From NCBI GenBank assembly GCA_031446165.1, contig CP132905.1, positions 372,001 to 436,000 on the forward strand: a stretch of 64,000 nt of DNA, read 5' to 3'. The DNA comes from Arsenophonus sp031446165 (lineage in GTDB: Bacteria > Pseudomonadota > Gammaproteobacteria > Enterobacterales > Enterobacteriaceae). Positions 29,508-39,602 of the stretch are shown in pieces. How positions within the stretch are numbered: position 1 is the first letter of the stretch; every line of letters starts with the position of its first letter. Under the pieces are notes generated by a model. That model did not search any database. It was not told the DNA's origin and worked only from the letters and a program-made list of their open reading frames with translations. A program made the translations under genes and the position numbers.

Positions 29508-30497
29508 TTACTTAAATAAATTTTTTTCATTAGTAGTTTGCATAGAAATATGTGATAAACTTATTAAAGCATCTTTGTAAGAGGAATGAGGTAAAATATC
29601 AATAATCTGAATTGCTTTTTCAGCCTCTTGTTTTGCTATCGCTTTAGTGTATTCAAGAGAACCACAGCGTTTCATGGTAATTAATATAGTTTTAAGTAAA
29701 GCTCTTCCATTACCTTTTACGATTGCATTACGAATTAAGGAAGATTCTTTTGAAGATCCTTCCTTCATTGCATGAAGTAAAGGAAGTGTTAATTTCCCTT
29801 CATTTAGATCATTTCCTATATTTTTTCCAGTTTTATTGCTATCTGAGTCATAGTCTCGAAAGTCATCCATCAATTGAAATGCAGTACCAAGATATTTTCC
29901 ATAATATTGAAATGCTTTTTGTTGTTTTTTATTTGCTCCAGATACAATGGCTGATGCGTGTGCAGCAACTTCAAATAAGCGTGCTGTTTTGTTATATATG
30001 ATTTGCATATAAGTGTTTTCACTAATATCAGGATTATGACAATTAATTAATTGTAAAACTTCGCCTTCAGCTATGATATTTGTTGCATCGGACATTAATT
30101 TCAAAATAGTCATAGAATTGAGATCTGTCATCATTTGAAATGATCTGGTATACATGAAGTCTCCTACTAATATGCTAGTTGCATTACCAAAAATAGAATG
30201 CGCTGTTTTTTTTCCACGTCGCATATTAGATTCATCTACAACATCATCGTGCAATAAGGTTGCGGTATGAATAAATTCAACTAGTGCTGCTATATTAATG
30301 TGTTTACCACCTTGATATCCTAAAACTTTGCCTACTAAAATAGCAATAATTGGTCGAATTTTTTTACCCCCACTGGTAATAATATAGTTTCCTAATTGAT
30401 TAATGATCTGAATATTTGAATTCAATTGATTGAAGATTATTTCATTAACTGCTTTCATTTCTTTTTTTGTTAGCTGCATAATTGATTTAAAATTCAT
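29508..30497 (-). CDS. ispB: Octaprenyl diphosphate synthase
   Basis: IspB elongates farnesyl diphosphate with isopentenyl units to the C40 side chain of ubiquinone/menaquinone. The 329-residue trans-prenyltransferase (E. coli 323) has GGKKIRPIIAIL near 43-54, the first Asp-rich motif LLHDDVVDESNMRRGK near 82-97, GDFMYTRSF, AEGEVLQL, KTARLFE and the second Asp-rich motif AFQLMDDFRDYDSDS near 209-223, then GKNIGNDLNEGKLTLPLLHA. It is divergent from rplU, exactly as in E. coli, where ispB and rplU-rpmA-obgE face away from each other. Confidence 0.97.
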   Translation of the reverse strand: MNFKSIMQLTKKEMKAVNEIIFNQLNSNIQIINQLGNYIITSGGKKIRPIIAILVGKVLGYQGGKHINIAALVEFIHTATLLHDDVVDESNMRRGKKTAHSIFGNATSILVGDFMYTRSFQMMTDLNSMTILKLMSDATNIIAEGEVLQLINCHNPDISENTYMQIIYNKTARLFEVAAHASAIVSGANKKQQKAFQYYGKYLGTAFQLMDDFRDYDSDSNKTGKNIGNDLNEGKLTLPLLHAMKEGSSKESSLIRNAIVKGNGRALLKTILITMKRCGSLEYTKAIAKQEAEKAIQIIDILPHSSYKDALISLSHISMQTTNEKNLFK

Positions 30498-30758
30498 ATT
30501 CTTAATTCTTTTATAAATTTAATTTTCATAAAATATAATGATATTTATTATTTTTGATAAATCGTATATATTATTATATCTTTCATTGTGAACACACATT
30601 ATAAATATATAATATAAGATATGATATTATAAAAATGAGATTTTTTAGTTTTCATCTAAAATTGTATTTTAGAGTTTTTTCATGTAATATTAAAATAAAA
30701 TATTTATAAAATTATCATTTAATATAAAATATATTCATAGTTTTTAACTGGAGTTGAT

Positions 30759-31067
30759 ATGTATGCGGTTTTTCAAAGTGGTGGTAAACAATATAGAGTT
30801 AGTCTTGACGCAATAGTGCGCTTAGAAAAGTTGGAGATTGCTAAAGGTGAAATTTTTGAGTTTCATAAAATATTGATGATCAGCGATGATAAGCAGACTC
30901 AAATTGGTTCTCCTTTTATTACAGGAGCTAAAGTAAAAGCTGAAATTATTGCGCATGGACGTGATAAAAAAATAAAAATTGTTAAATTCCATCGTCGTAA
31001 ACATAGCCGAAAACAACAAGGACATCGTCAGTGGTTTACAGAAGTAAAGATCACTGGTATTACTTAA
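30759..31067 (+). CDS. rplU: 50S ribosomal protein L21
   Basis: L21 binds 23S rRNA in the 50S subunit. The 102 residues (E. coli 103) read MYAVFQSGGKQYRVS at the start, V-AEIIAHGRDKKIKIVKFHRRKHSRKQQGHRQ near 68-90 and end with VKITGI. It starts the operon rplU-rpmA, with rpmA 21 bp downstream, and has a GGAG Shine-Dalgarno. Confidence 0.98.
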   Translation: MYAVFQSGGKQYRVSLDAIVRLEKLEIAKGEIFEFHKILMISDDKQTQIGSPFITGAKVKAEIIAHGRDKKIKIVKFHRRKHSRKQQGHRQWFTEVKITGIT

Positions 31068-31088
31068 AAATAAGGAGGATTTTGATTA

Positions 31089-31346
31089 ATGGCACATAAA
31101 AAGGCTGGCGGTTCAACACGTAATGGTAGAGATTCAAAGGGGAAACGATTAGGTGTCAAACGTTTTGGTGGTGAATTTGTGTTAGCTGGAAATATTATTG
31201 TTCGTCAAAGAGGAACTATATTTCATGCTGGTAAAAATGTAGGATGCGGGCGTGATCATACTTTATTTGCATTAGCTAATGGGAAAGTTAAATTTGATAT
31301 TAATAGACCTAAGCAACGTAAATATGTTAGTATAATAATTGAATAA
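31089..31346 (+). CDS. rpmA: 50S ribosomal protein L27
   Basis: L27 sits with its N-terminus near the peptidyl transferase centre. All 85 residues are kept: MAHKKAGGSTRNGRDSKGKRLG, GNIIVRQRGT-FHAG and VGCGRDHTLFALA. No N-terminal prosequence is present, as in other proteobacteria. AAGGAGG precedes the start. An intrinsic terminator follows directly, separating it from obgE. Confidence 0.98.
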   Translation: MAHKKAGGSTRNGRDSKGKRLGVKRFGGEFVLAGNIIVRQRGTIFHAGKNVGCGRDHTLFALANGKVKFDINRPKQRKYVSIIIE

Positions 31347-31360
31347 TCAAGTTTTTTTTA

Positions 31361-31391
31361 AAAAACCCTGCAAAAATCTGCGGGGCTTTTT
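31361..31391 (+). terminator. Intrinsic terminator after rpmA
   Basis: The stem CCCTGCA (31366-31372) pairs with TGCGGGG, with one G-U pair, around a six-base loop and is followed by CTTTTTG. It lies 15 bp after the rpmA stop. E. coli has a similar rpmA terminator. Confidence 0.85.
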
Positions 31392-31483
31392 GTTATATGA
31401 ATTATATGAATTTTGTTGTCTGGTATTTTTAATTGAAAATTATCATTTTATACACCATGTTTTGTACATAAAGAGAAAATATC

Positions 31484-32494
31484 ATGAAATTTATTGATGA
31501 AGCAAAAATATTAGTGATAGCCGGTAATGGTGGAAATGGATGTGTCAGTTTTCGTCGTGAAAAATATATTCCTAAAGGTGGACCAAATGGTGGTGATGGT
31601 GGTGATGGTGGTGATATTTATATCTTAGCTGATAAAAATATTAATACTTTAATTGATTATCAGTTTAAAACAATTTTTCGAGCTGAGCATGGTCAGAATG
31701 GTTATAGTAATAATTGTACTGGAAAAAGTGGACAGGATGATTTTATAAAAGTGCCAATTGGTACTCGTGTATTTGATAGTTTAAGTAAAGATATAATTGC
31801 TGATATGATGTATCATGGTCAATCTGTGAAAGTGGCTCAGGGTGGGTTACATGGTTTAGGTAATACTAGATTTAAATCATCCATTAATCGCGCTCCACGT
31901 AAAAAAACGATCGGTACATCTGGAGAAGCGAGGAAATTATTGCTCGAATTAATGTTGCTAGCTGATGTGGGCATTTTAGGAATGCCAAATTCTGGAAAAT
32001 CTAGTTTTATGAGTGCAGTTTCTCAAAAAAAAACAAAAATAGCTAATTATCCATTTACTACTTTAATTCCAAGTTTAGGAGTAGTTCGCATGGATACTGA
32101 AAATAGTTTTGTTTTAGCTGATCTTCCTGGATTAATTGAAGGTGCAGTAAAAGGTGCTGGTCTTGGCATTTTTTTCTTGAAGCATTTAGAACGCTGTTCA
32201 GTGCTTTTACATCTTATCGATATTCTTCCTATTGATGGTTCTGATCCTGTTAAAAATATCAAAATTATTGATTATGAACTTCAAAAATATAATATAGATT
32301 TAATAAAAAAACCGCGTTATTTGGTATTTAATAAAATTGATTTATTAACTTTTGAAGAAGCTAATGAGCGTGTAAAAGCAATAATTAAAAAATTAAATTG
32401 GAAAAATAAATATTATATGATTTCTGTAAAAAAACAATTAGGTCTTAAAGAGCTTTGTTGGGACATTATGATGTTTATAAAAAAAAATATTTAA
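31484..32494 (+). CDS. obgE: Obg GTPase (CgtA/ObgE), ribosome assembly
   Basis: This essential GTPase acts late in 50S assembly and in stress responses. The glycine-rich Obg fold occupies about 1-158 (KFIDEAKILVIAGNGGNGCVSFRREKY at the start; NGGDGGDGGDIYI). The G domain follows with G1 GMPNSGKSSFMSAVS near 166-180, G2 NYPFTTL, G3 DLPGLIEGA near 213 and G4 FNKIDLL near 283. The protein is 336 residues; E. coli ObgE is 390, so the acidic, poorly conserved C-terminal tail is missing. E. coli yhbE, between rpmA and obgE, is also missing. Confidence 0.97.
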   Translation: MKFIDEAKILVIAGNGGNGCVSFRREKYIPKGGPNGGDGGDGGDIYILADKNINTLIDYQFKTIFRAEHGQNGYSNNCTGKSGQDDFIKVPIGTRVFDSLSKDIIADMMYHGQSVKVAQGGLHGLGNTRFKSSINRAPRKKTIGTSGEARKLLLELMLLADVGILGMPNSGKSSFMSAVSQKKTKIANYPFTTLIPSLGVVRMDTENSFVLADLPGLIEGAVKGAGLGIFFLKHLERCSVLLHLIDILPIDGSDPVKNIKIIDYELQKYNIDLIKKPRYLVFNKIDLLTFEEANERVKAIIKKLNWKNKYYMISVKKQLGLKELCWDIMMFIKKNI

Positions 32495-33664
32495 AATATT
32501 GATTTAAAAGTAACACTTTAGATTTTTCAAGTGATTTTATCATAAAAATTAATGATAAACTTAAAATTTTTAATTTATTTATGAAAAAAATTTAAAATTT
32601 TAATTTTACTGTATAAAAAAAATAACTTATAGAAAGTCACTGAATATAGTGGTAATTATTAATTATAATATAAAGTATTTACGTGTATGTTTAATAGATT
32701 TTTTCATTTTTAATTGATATTATTTTTTTATATTTTTGTTATAAAATTAATGATTTTTATAAAAAACAAAAATATAGAAAAATTTTCACTAATTTAATAA
32801 ATATTTATGTTATATTTTAACTAAAAATAATTTATATTCTATATATAAATTTTACAGCAATCGTATTAATATTTTTATCGATATCAATTTTATAAAAAAG
32901 CATTTTATATAATCATTTTTTATATTTTTTGTATAATTATAATAAATTTATTTGAATTACTTGATTAAAAAATACAAAAATACAATTTTATGTATTTTTG
33001 ATTATGTTTTTAATGTAAAAATTTTTTTAATGTAAAAATAATGTGTAGTAATCAATTTTTTATAAAAAATCAATTTTCTTTAGTTAAATATATTAAAAAA
33101 TATATATAAAATTTTTACTTGTGGTTGATAATTTTTTGGTTGCTATTACCAAAATATGTTATTATAAAAATAATACTAAGTAAGGTTTTTGTTTTATATT
33201 ATGTTTTTATAAAGTAATTATAAGTATTCTACATTTTAAATAGGTGAATTATTTTATATCATTATGTTAAATAATTTTAATTGATTTAGGATTATGTAGT
33301 TTTTTAGTTATTATTTATTAAAATTTAAAAAAATAATATTTTTTTAAAAGAGGATTTAATATTATATTTAATATTATATAAAACTAAATCATAGATTGTT
33401 GTAATTAATGTTTTTTAATACTGATGAAATATATAATTGCTAAGCTATTAAAATTTTCTTTTAAAAATATTAAAAATTATTTTGCATAAAATGAATATAT
33501 ATTGTAATAATTTTAATGAAAATCATAAGTTTATATATTTAAAATCATAATTAAAGAGGATATATATATTTTTTTATGAAATGTATTTTATTAAGAGATT
33601 TTTTTATCTTTAACAATAAAAAATTAAATGAGTAATTTTTTATAAAAATTAGAGGTATACATTA
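32495..33664. other. AT-rich spacer at the dacB position
   Basis: In E. coli dacB (penicillin-binding protein 4) lies between obgE and greA in the opposite direction. Here there is 1.17 kb of AT-rich DNA with closed frames on both strands and no SxxK or other dacB motif that I could read. Confidence 0.6.
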
Positions 33665-34141
33665 ATGAAAAAGATCCCTATGACGATACATGGTGAAAAA
33701 AAATTACGTAAAGAATTAGAATTTTTAAAAAATATTCGTCGTCCGGAAATTATTTCTTCTATTGCAGAAGCACGTGAATATGGTGATTTAAAAGAAAATG
33801 CAGAATATCATGCAGCACGTGAACAACAAGCTTTTTGTGAAGGACGTATACAAGAAATTGAAGCTAAGTTATCTTATTCAGAAGTGATTGATATCACTAA
33901 AATTAAAAATATGGGAAAAATAATATTTGGTGCCACAATTACTATATTTAATGTCACTACGCACGAAGATCAAACTTACCGTATTGTTGGTGATGATGAA
34001 GCTGATATAAAAAAAAATCTTATTTCTATTAATTCACCTATAGCTAGAGGTTTAATAGGTAAAACTATAGATGATGTAGTAAGAATTATGACACCTGGTG
34101 GTGAAGTAGAATATAGAATTTTAAAGGTAAAATATATTTGA
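33665..34141 (+). CDS. greA: Transcription elongation factor GreA
   Basis: GreA enters the RNA polymerase secondary channel and stimulates cleavage of backtracked RNA. The 158 residues equal the E. coli length. The N-terminal antiparallel coiled coil reads MTIHGEKKLRKELEFLKN...IAEAREYGDLKENAEYHAAREQQAFCEGRI, with the catalytic acidic tip DLKENAEY near 41-48. The C-terminal FKBP-like domain has SPIARGLIGKTIDDVV and PGGEVEYRILKV. Start ATG at 33665, with AGAGG about 7 bases upstream. It is isolated by about 1 kb of empty DNA on each side. Confidence 0.97.
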   Translation: MKKIPMTIHGEKKLRKELEFLKNIRRPEIISSIAEAREYGDLKENAEYHAAREQQAFCEGRIQEIEAKLSYSEVIDITKIKNMGKIIFGATITIFNVTTHEDQTYRIVGDDEADIKKNLISINSPIARGLIGKTIDDVVRIMTPGGEVEYRILKVKYI

Positions 34142-35116
34142 TGTTTTTTTTATAAAAATTTATAATTAAAATTAATTTTATTAAATTCTTTAAAGCATTT
34201 AATGTTTATATAAAAAGAAAGAAATAATTTTCAGATATATGAATGAGAGATTTTTTATTGATTAAATAGATTTTTTCTAATAAAAATATTTTAATTATAA
34301 TATATTAATAAAATAAATTTTAATTATGATTTTATTGGTTAATATAAATTAGTTAAATTAACAAATATATCTTAAATTAAATTTAATGCTATTTTTTAGT
34401 AAAAAATAAGAAAAATAATAAAAATTTATGTTTTGTTTTTCTTTAAAATTTAGAAAATATTAAATTATTTCGAATTTGAAAATAATTTTTTTTAGAAAAA
34501 CATAATAATGAAATGTAAAATTCATATACACAAAAAAATATTTTTAATAGATTTTAAAAATCTAAAACAAAAAAATCAAATTTTATCATAGTTCTTTAAT
34601 TTTATTTAACAAGTAAATAGAGAATTATTAGTGGTATATCGAAAAAATAATTTTTAAAATAAATTTTGTTAAAAATAATTTGCAAGTTATCTTAAATATT
34701 TACTTTAAATATTTACTTGTTATTTAATTTACTTTACTTAAAAAATAGTAAAAACGCTATCGCTATCTTAAGTTTATTGTATCAGTTAATTATTGTTAAT
34801 GATTGTTAATGTTAATAAAAAATATTTTATATTATATATGATTTTAGATATAAATCATATTAATTTATAATTAATAATTAAAATTTTTAATTTTATCTCT
34901 GAATTAATTTATTTATGTTTATTGATTTGATTTTAAAATTAATATTTTGTGAAAATATTTTATTTATAAAAAAAGATTTTAAAAAAAATCTTTAAATTAA
35001 ATTATTTATAGGTAGATTAAATAAAGTATGCATTTTTATAGCGACAGTATTTGTAAAATGTAGTATTCTTTACGTTATTTATTCAACATAGTTGAAAATA
35101 TAAAGAGGTTCATCTT
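34142..35116. other. AT-rich spacer at the yhbY-rlmE position
   Basis: E. coli has yhbY and rlmE (rrmJ) between greA and ftsH, together about 1 kb. The same interval here has the same size but closed frames, and no RlmE SAM-binding motif is readable. A 9-bp perfect A/T hairpin at 34972-34993 is not followed by a T tract and is not called a terminator. Confidence 0.6.
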
Positions 35117-37006
35117 TTGAGCGACATGGCGAAAAACCTGATCTTGTGGGTAATCATTGCAGTAGTCCTGATGTCTCTGTTCCAGAGTTTTGGTCCTAAC
35201 GATTCTAATAGTCGTAGGGTAGATTATTCTACATTTATGAATGAACTAATTCAGGATCAGATTCGTGAAGTACGCATTTCTGATCGTGAAATTAATGTTA
35301 AAAAAATAGATAATAATCGTTACACAACTTATATTCCAGTTAGAGAAGACCCTAAATTGTTAGATACGTTACTTGAAAGACATGTCACCGTTATTGGTGA
35401 ACCGCCTCAAGAACAAAGTTTTTTGGCAACTATTTTTATTTCTTGGTTCCCCATGTTGTTATTAATTGGGGTTTGGATATTTTTTATGCGTCAAATGCAA
35501 GGTGGTGGAGGAAAAGGTGCCCTTTCTTTTGGTAAAAGTAAGGCACGTATGTTAACAGAAGATCAGATTAAAACAACTTTTGCAGATGTTGCGGGTTGTG
35601 ATGAAGCAAAAGAAGAAGTTAGTGAATTAGTTGAATATTTACGTGAACCACAACGGTTTCAAAAATTGGGTGGTAAAATCCCCAAGGGAATTTTAATGAT
35701 AGGCCCACCTGGAACCGGAAAAACTTTATTAGCTAAAGCAATTGCTGGTGAAGCAAAAGTTCCATTTTTTACTATTTCAGGTTCAGATTTTGTGGAAATG
35801 TTTGTTGGTGTAGGTGCATCTCGTGTGCGTGATATGTTCGAACAAGCAAAAAAATCAGCACCTTGTATAATTTTTATTGATGAAATAGATGCTGTTGGTC
35901 GTCAACGTGGTGCGGGGTTAGGAGGTGGGCATGATGAGCGGGAGCAAACTCTTAATCAAATGTTAGTAGAGATGGATGGATTTGAAGGTAATGAAGGTAT
36001 TATTGTTATAGCAGCAACAAATCGGCCAGATGTATTAGATCCAGCATTATTACGTCCTGGTAGATTTGATCGTCAAGTGGTTGTTGGATTACCTGATGTA
36101 CGTGGTCGCGAACAAATTTTAAAAGTTCATATGCGACGTGTGCCTTTGGATCTGAGTGTTGACGCTTCAATTTTAGCACGAGGAACACCAGGTTTTTCTG
36201 GTGCTGATTTAGCCAATTTAGTTAATGAAGCCGCTTTGTTTGCAGCACGAGCCAATAAGACTGTTGTTACTATGGAAGAATTTGAAAAAGCAAAAGATAA
36301 AATTATGATGGGTGCTGAACGTCGTTCTATGGTTATGACAGAAAAACAAAAGGAATCAACTGCTTATCATGAAGCAGGCCATGCTATTATTGGAAGAATT
36401 GTACCAGATCATGATCCTGTTCATAAAGTTACTATTATACCTCGTGGTCGTGCGTTAGGTGTAACATTTTTTTTACCAGAAGGTGATCAAATCAGTATAA
36501 GTCGTCAAAAATTAGAAAGTCAAATTTCAACACTTTATGGTGGAAGATTAGCAGAAGAAATTATTTATGGTGAAGATCAAGTATCTACTGGTGCATCAAA
36601 TGATATTAAAGTAGCAACTAATCTTGCTCGCAACATGGTAACACAATGGGGTTTTTCTCAAAGATTAGGACCGTTACTTTATGCTGAAGAAGAAACTGAA
36701 GTTTTTTTAGGTCGTTCAGTCGGAAAAGCTAATCAGATGTCTGATGAAACTGCTCGTCTTATTGATGAAGAAATAAAAGAAATTGTTGATAGAAATTATA
36801 AACGTGCTCGTCAAATTTTGAATGATCATATGGATATTTTGCATGCAATGAAAGATGCATTAATGAAATATGAAACTATTGATGCTCCACAAATCGATGA
36901 TTTAATGAATCGTCGTGTTGTCAGAGCTCCAGCAGGATGGGATGAGAATAATTCTATTTCAAAACCCCCCCAACAAGATAAAGCAAACAATCATTCTTTT
37001 ACTTAA
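35117..37006 (+). CDS. ftsH: ATP-dependent zinc metalloprotease FtsH
   Basis: FtsH degrades misfolded membrane proteins and regulators such as LpxC. The 629 residues carry TM helices near 8-26 and 102-124 around a periplasmic domain. The AAA domain has Walker A GPPGTGKT near 195, Walker B IIFIDEIDAVGRQRG near 250 and second region of homology RPDVLDPALLRPGRFDR. The protease domain has zinc motif HEAGH near 418. The C-terminal tail is shortened (E. coli 644-647). TTG at 35117 is chosen because AGAGG lies 8 bases before it; the ATG at 35126 is too far. The first 30 codons are oddly rich in CTG/GTC/CAG. Confidence 0.98.
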   Translation: MSDMAKNLILWVIIAVVLMSLFQSFGPNDSNSRRVDYSTFMNELIQDQIREVRISDREINVKKIDNNRYTTYIPVREDPKLLDTLLERHVTVIGEPPQEQSFLATIFISWFPMLLLIGVWIFFMRQMQGGGGKGALSFGKSKARMLTEDQIKTTFADVAGCDEAKEEVSELVEYLREPQRFQKLGGKIPKGILMIGPPGTGKTLLAKAIAGEAKVPFFTISGSDFVEMFVGVGASRVRDMFEQAKKSAPCIIFIDEIDAVGRQRGAGLGGGHDEREQTLNQMLVEMDGFEGNEGIIVIAATNRPDVLDPALLRPGRFDRQVVVGLPDVRGREQILKVHMRRVPLDLSVDASILARGTPGFSGADLANLVNEAALFAARANKTVVTMEEFEKAKDKIMMGAERRSMVMTEKQKESTAYHEAGHAIIGRIVPDHDPVHKVTIIPRGRALGVTFFLPEGDQISISRQKLESQISTLYGGRLAEEIIYGEDQVSTGASNDIKVATNLARNMVTQWGFSQRLGPLLYAEEETEVFLGRSVGKANQMSDETARLIDEEIKEIVDRNYKRARQILNDHMDILHAMKDALMKYETIDAPQIDDLMNRRVVRAPAGWDENNSISKPPQQDKANNHSFT

Positions 37007-37105
37007 CAAAAAAGGTGCAAGTTTTTAAAAGTATTTTTTTTATTAATTAGCATTATATGATTATTAATGATTAAACATGTTTTATATGTAGAGTAGCACA
37101 ACACT

Positions 37106-37140
37106 AAATAAAACCCCAGGTTTTTCCTGGGGTTTTATTT
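37106..37140. terminator. Strong intrinsic terminator between ftsH and folP
   Basis: A 15-bp perfect inverted repeat (37106-37120 with 37126-37140) around a TTTTT loop, with core CCCCAGG/CCTGGGG and A- and T-rich outer arms. It could work in either direction. It separates ftsH from folP-glmM. Confidence 0.88.
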
Positions 37141-37168
37141 AGTATTATTTTAAGGTTTAAAGGTAATT

Positions 37169-38011
37169 ATGAAAATTAGTGCAAGAAACATAAATCTTGA
37201 TCTTGATTATCCTGTTGTTATGGGAATATTAAATGTAACCCCAGATTCTTTTTTTGATGGTGGAATATATAACCGTTATGAAGATGTTATTTTTCGACAT
37301 GTTGCTAATATGATTCAAAATGGTGCATTAATTATTGATATTGGTGGTGAATCAACACGTCCTGGTGCTCAAGAAGTAAGTTTACAAGAAGAGCTTGATC
37401 GTGTAATTCCTATAGTTGAAAAAGTAGTTGCTAGATTTGATGTTTGGGTATCTATTGATACTTCTAAAGCCATTCTTATGAAAGAAGCAGCAAGAGCTGG
37501 TGTCCATATTATTAATGATATTAGAGCATTACATCAAAAAGGTGCGTTAAAAGCAGCAGCTGAAACTGGATTACCAGTTTGTATTATGCATATGTTAGGT
37601 CAACCTAAAATTATGCAAAAAATAGCAAATTATACAAACGTAATTAGAGAAGTAAAAAAATATTTATTCAATGAAATTAAACGTTGTGAGGCAGGTGGAA
37701 TTGAAAAAAAACGGTTAATTATTGATCCAGGTTTTGGTTTTGGTAAAAATTTAGAGCATAATTATCAATTATTAGCCAAATTAAATGAATTCCATGAATT
37801 AGGAGTACCATTATTAGTGGGCCTATCTCGTAAATCTATGATTGGGGACTTATTAAATATACCGTTAGAAGAAAGATTAATTGGTAGTGTTACATGTGCA
37901 GTTATTGCTGCTCTTGAGGGAGCACATATTATTAGAGTTCATGATGTAAAAGAAACTGTGCAGGCTATGAAAATTGTTCGGGAAACTCTTGCTAAAAAAA
38001 GAAATAAATAA
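37169..38011 (+). CDS. folP: Dihydropteroate synthase
   Basis: FolP condenses p-aminobenzoate with 6-hydroxymethyl-dihydropterin diphosphate in folate synthesis and is the sulfonamide target. The 280 residues (E. coli 282) form a TIM barrel with MGILNVTPDSFFDGG near 20-34, IIDIGGESTRPGA near 57-69, SIDTSKA near 96, IINDIRAL, ICIMHMLGQPK-M near 145, IDPGFGFGKN near 188 and VGLSRKSMIG near 219. It is immediately upstream of glmM (2-bp gap), as in E. coli. The other folate genes are not in the window. Confidence 0.97.
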   Translation: MKISARNINLDLDYPVVMGILNVTPDSFFDGGIYNRYEDVIFRHVANMIQNGALIIDIGGESTRPGAQEVSLQEELDRVIPIVEKVVARFDVWVSIDTSKAILMKEAARAGVHIINDIRALHQKGALKAAAETGLPVCIMHMLGQPKIMQKIANYTNVIREVKKYLFNEIKRCEAGGIEKKRLIIDPGFGFGKNLEHNYQLLAKLNEFHELGVPLLVGLSRKSMIGDLLNIPLEERLIGSVTCAVIAALEGAHIIRVHDVKETVQAMKIVRETLAKKRNK

Positions 38012-38013
38012 TT

Positions 38014-39351
38014 ATGAATAAGCGTAAATATTTTGGCACTGATGGTATTCGTGGAAAAGTAGGAGAAAATCCAATTACTCTTGATTTTATTTTAAAATTA
38101 GGTTGGGCAGCTGGGAAAGTTTTAGCTCGGCATGGTTCCCAAAAAATAATAATAGGAAAAGATACACGTATTTCAGGTTATATGTTGGAATCTTCTTTAG
38201 AAGCAGGTCTTGCTGCAGCTGGATTGTCAGCTGCATTGACAGGTCCTATCCCAACACCAGCAATTGCTTACTTAACACGTATATGTCGTGCTGATGCAGG
38301 TATTGTTATTTCGGCTTCCCATAATCCTTATTATGATAACGGTATTAAATTTTTTTCTATTGATGGCACTAAATTACCAGATGATATCGAAGAAGCAATA
38401 GAAGCAGAAATAGAAAAACCGCTTATTTGTGTAAAATCTGTAAAACTAGGAAAAGCAAGTCATATTGTCGATGCTGCTCGACGTTACATAGAATACTGTA
38501 AAGGTACTTTTCCAAGCAATCAAACTTTAAATGGACTAAAAATTGTTTTAGATTGTGCTAATGGTGCAACATATCATATTGCACCAAATGTTTTAAGCGA
38601 ACTTAATGCAGAAGTTATTGCAATTGCTTGTGAGCCTAATGGTCTTAATATCAATGATGGTTGTGGTGCAACCGATATATCTATGTTGCAGAAATATGTT
38701 ATAAAAGAAAAAGCTGATCTTGGACTTGCATTTGATGGTGATGGTGATCGAGTGATCATGGTGGATCATCGAGGTAATAAAATAGATGGTGATCAAATTC
38801 TTTACATTATTGCTCGTGATGCACTTCGACAAGGTGAATTACATGGTGGTGTTGTTGGTACTTTTATGAGTAATATAGGATTAGAATTAGCATTAAAACA
38901 ATTAGATATCCCATTTATTCGTACAAAAGTAGGGGACCGTTATGTTTTTGAAAAATTAAAAGAGCAAGGATGGCGTTTTGGTGCTGAGAATTCAGGACAT
39001 ATTATTTTACTTGATAAGACAACAACAGGTGATGGTATTATTGCTGGTTTGCAAGTATTGAGTGCAATGATTCGTAATAATATGAGTCTTTATGATCTTT
39101 GCTATGAAATAGAATTGATTCCTCAAGTATTAATAAATATAAATTTTTCTGGTACTCATAATCCATTACATAGAAAAGATGTTTTAAATGTTGTAAAACA
39201 AGTTGAAAAAGAATTAGCAGGTAAAGGAAGAGTTTTATTACGTAAATCAGGCACGGAACCTCTAATTCGTATTATGGTGGAAGGTGAAAATGAGCAGCAA
39301 CTTACTATAATGGCTAATCGTATTGCAGATGTAGTGAATCAAGTTAAATAA
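38014..39351 (+). CDS. glmM: Phosphoglucosamine mutase
   Basis: GlmM converts glucosamine 6-phosphate to glucosamine 1-phosphate for UDP-GlcNAc, hence peptidoglycan and lipid A. The 445 residues equal the E. coli length. It has KYFGTDGIRGKVG near 4-16, the active-site serine loop ISASHNPYYDNGIKFFS near 100-116, the metal site FDGDGDRVIMVD near 240-251, ENSGHIIL near 324 and the phosphate-binding RKSGTEPLIRIMVEG near 409. It is probably translated with folP. It is distinct from pgm at 16.4 kb. Confidence 0.98.
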   Translation: MNKRKYFGTDGIRGKVGENPITLDFILKLGWAAGKVLARHGSQKIIIGKDTRISGYMLESSLEAGLAAAGLSAALTGPIPTPAIAYLTRICRADAGIVISASHNPYYDNGIKFFSIDGTKLPDDIEEAIEAEIEKPLICVKSVKLGKASHIVDAARRYIEYCKGTFPSNQTLNGLKIVLDCANGATYHIAPNVLSELNAEVIAIACEPNGLNINDGCGATDISMLQKYVIKEKADLGLAFDGDGDRVIMVDHRGNKIDGDQILYIIARDALRQGELHGGVVGTFMSNIGLELALKQLDIPFIRTKVGDRYVFEKLKEQGWRFGAENSGHIILLDKTTTGDGIIAGLQVLSAMIRNNMSLYDLCYEIELIPQVLININFSGTHNPLHRKDVLNVVKQVEKELAGKGRVLLRKSGTEPLIRIMVEGENEQQLTIMANRIADVVNQVK

Positions 39352-39602
39352 ATGCATATATTTTTCTTTAATATAAACTTCTCATTTAGAAAATGTTAAA
39401 ATTTTTAGAATCATTATTTTTTCTTGTTTTTTCGAAAAAATATAAAAATTGTATTTTAAATAAAACAATAAAATAAAAGGATATTGATTCTTAAATATGG
39501 TTTGGATACAATCCACTATAATTGTTTATTAATGTAATATATTTTACTTATAAATAACAGCAGATTAATTCATATTTTTTTATTTTAAATAGGCTTTCGG
39601 TT

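Noticed and set aside
34972..34993. 9-bp perfect hairpin upstream of ftsH
   Set aside because: The stem is nearly all A-T and lacks a following T tract, so it is not a credible terminator in this composition.
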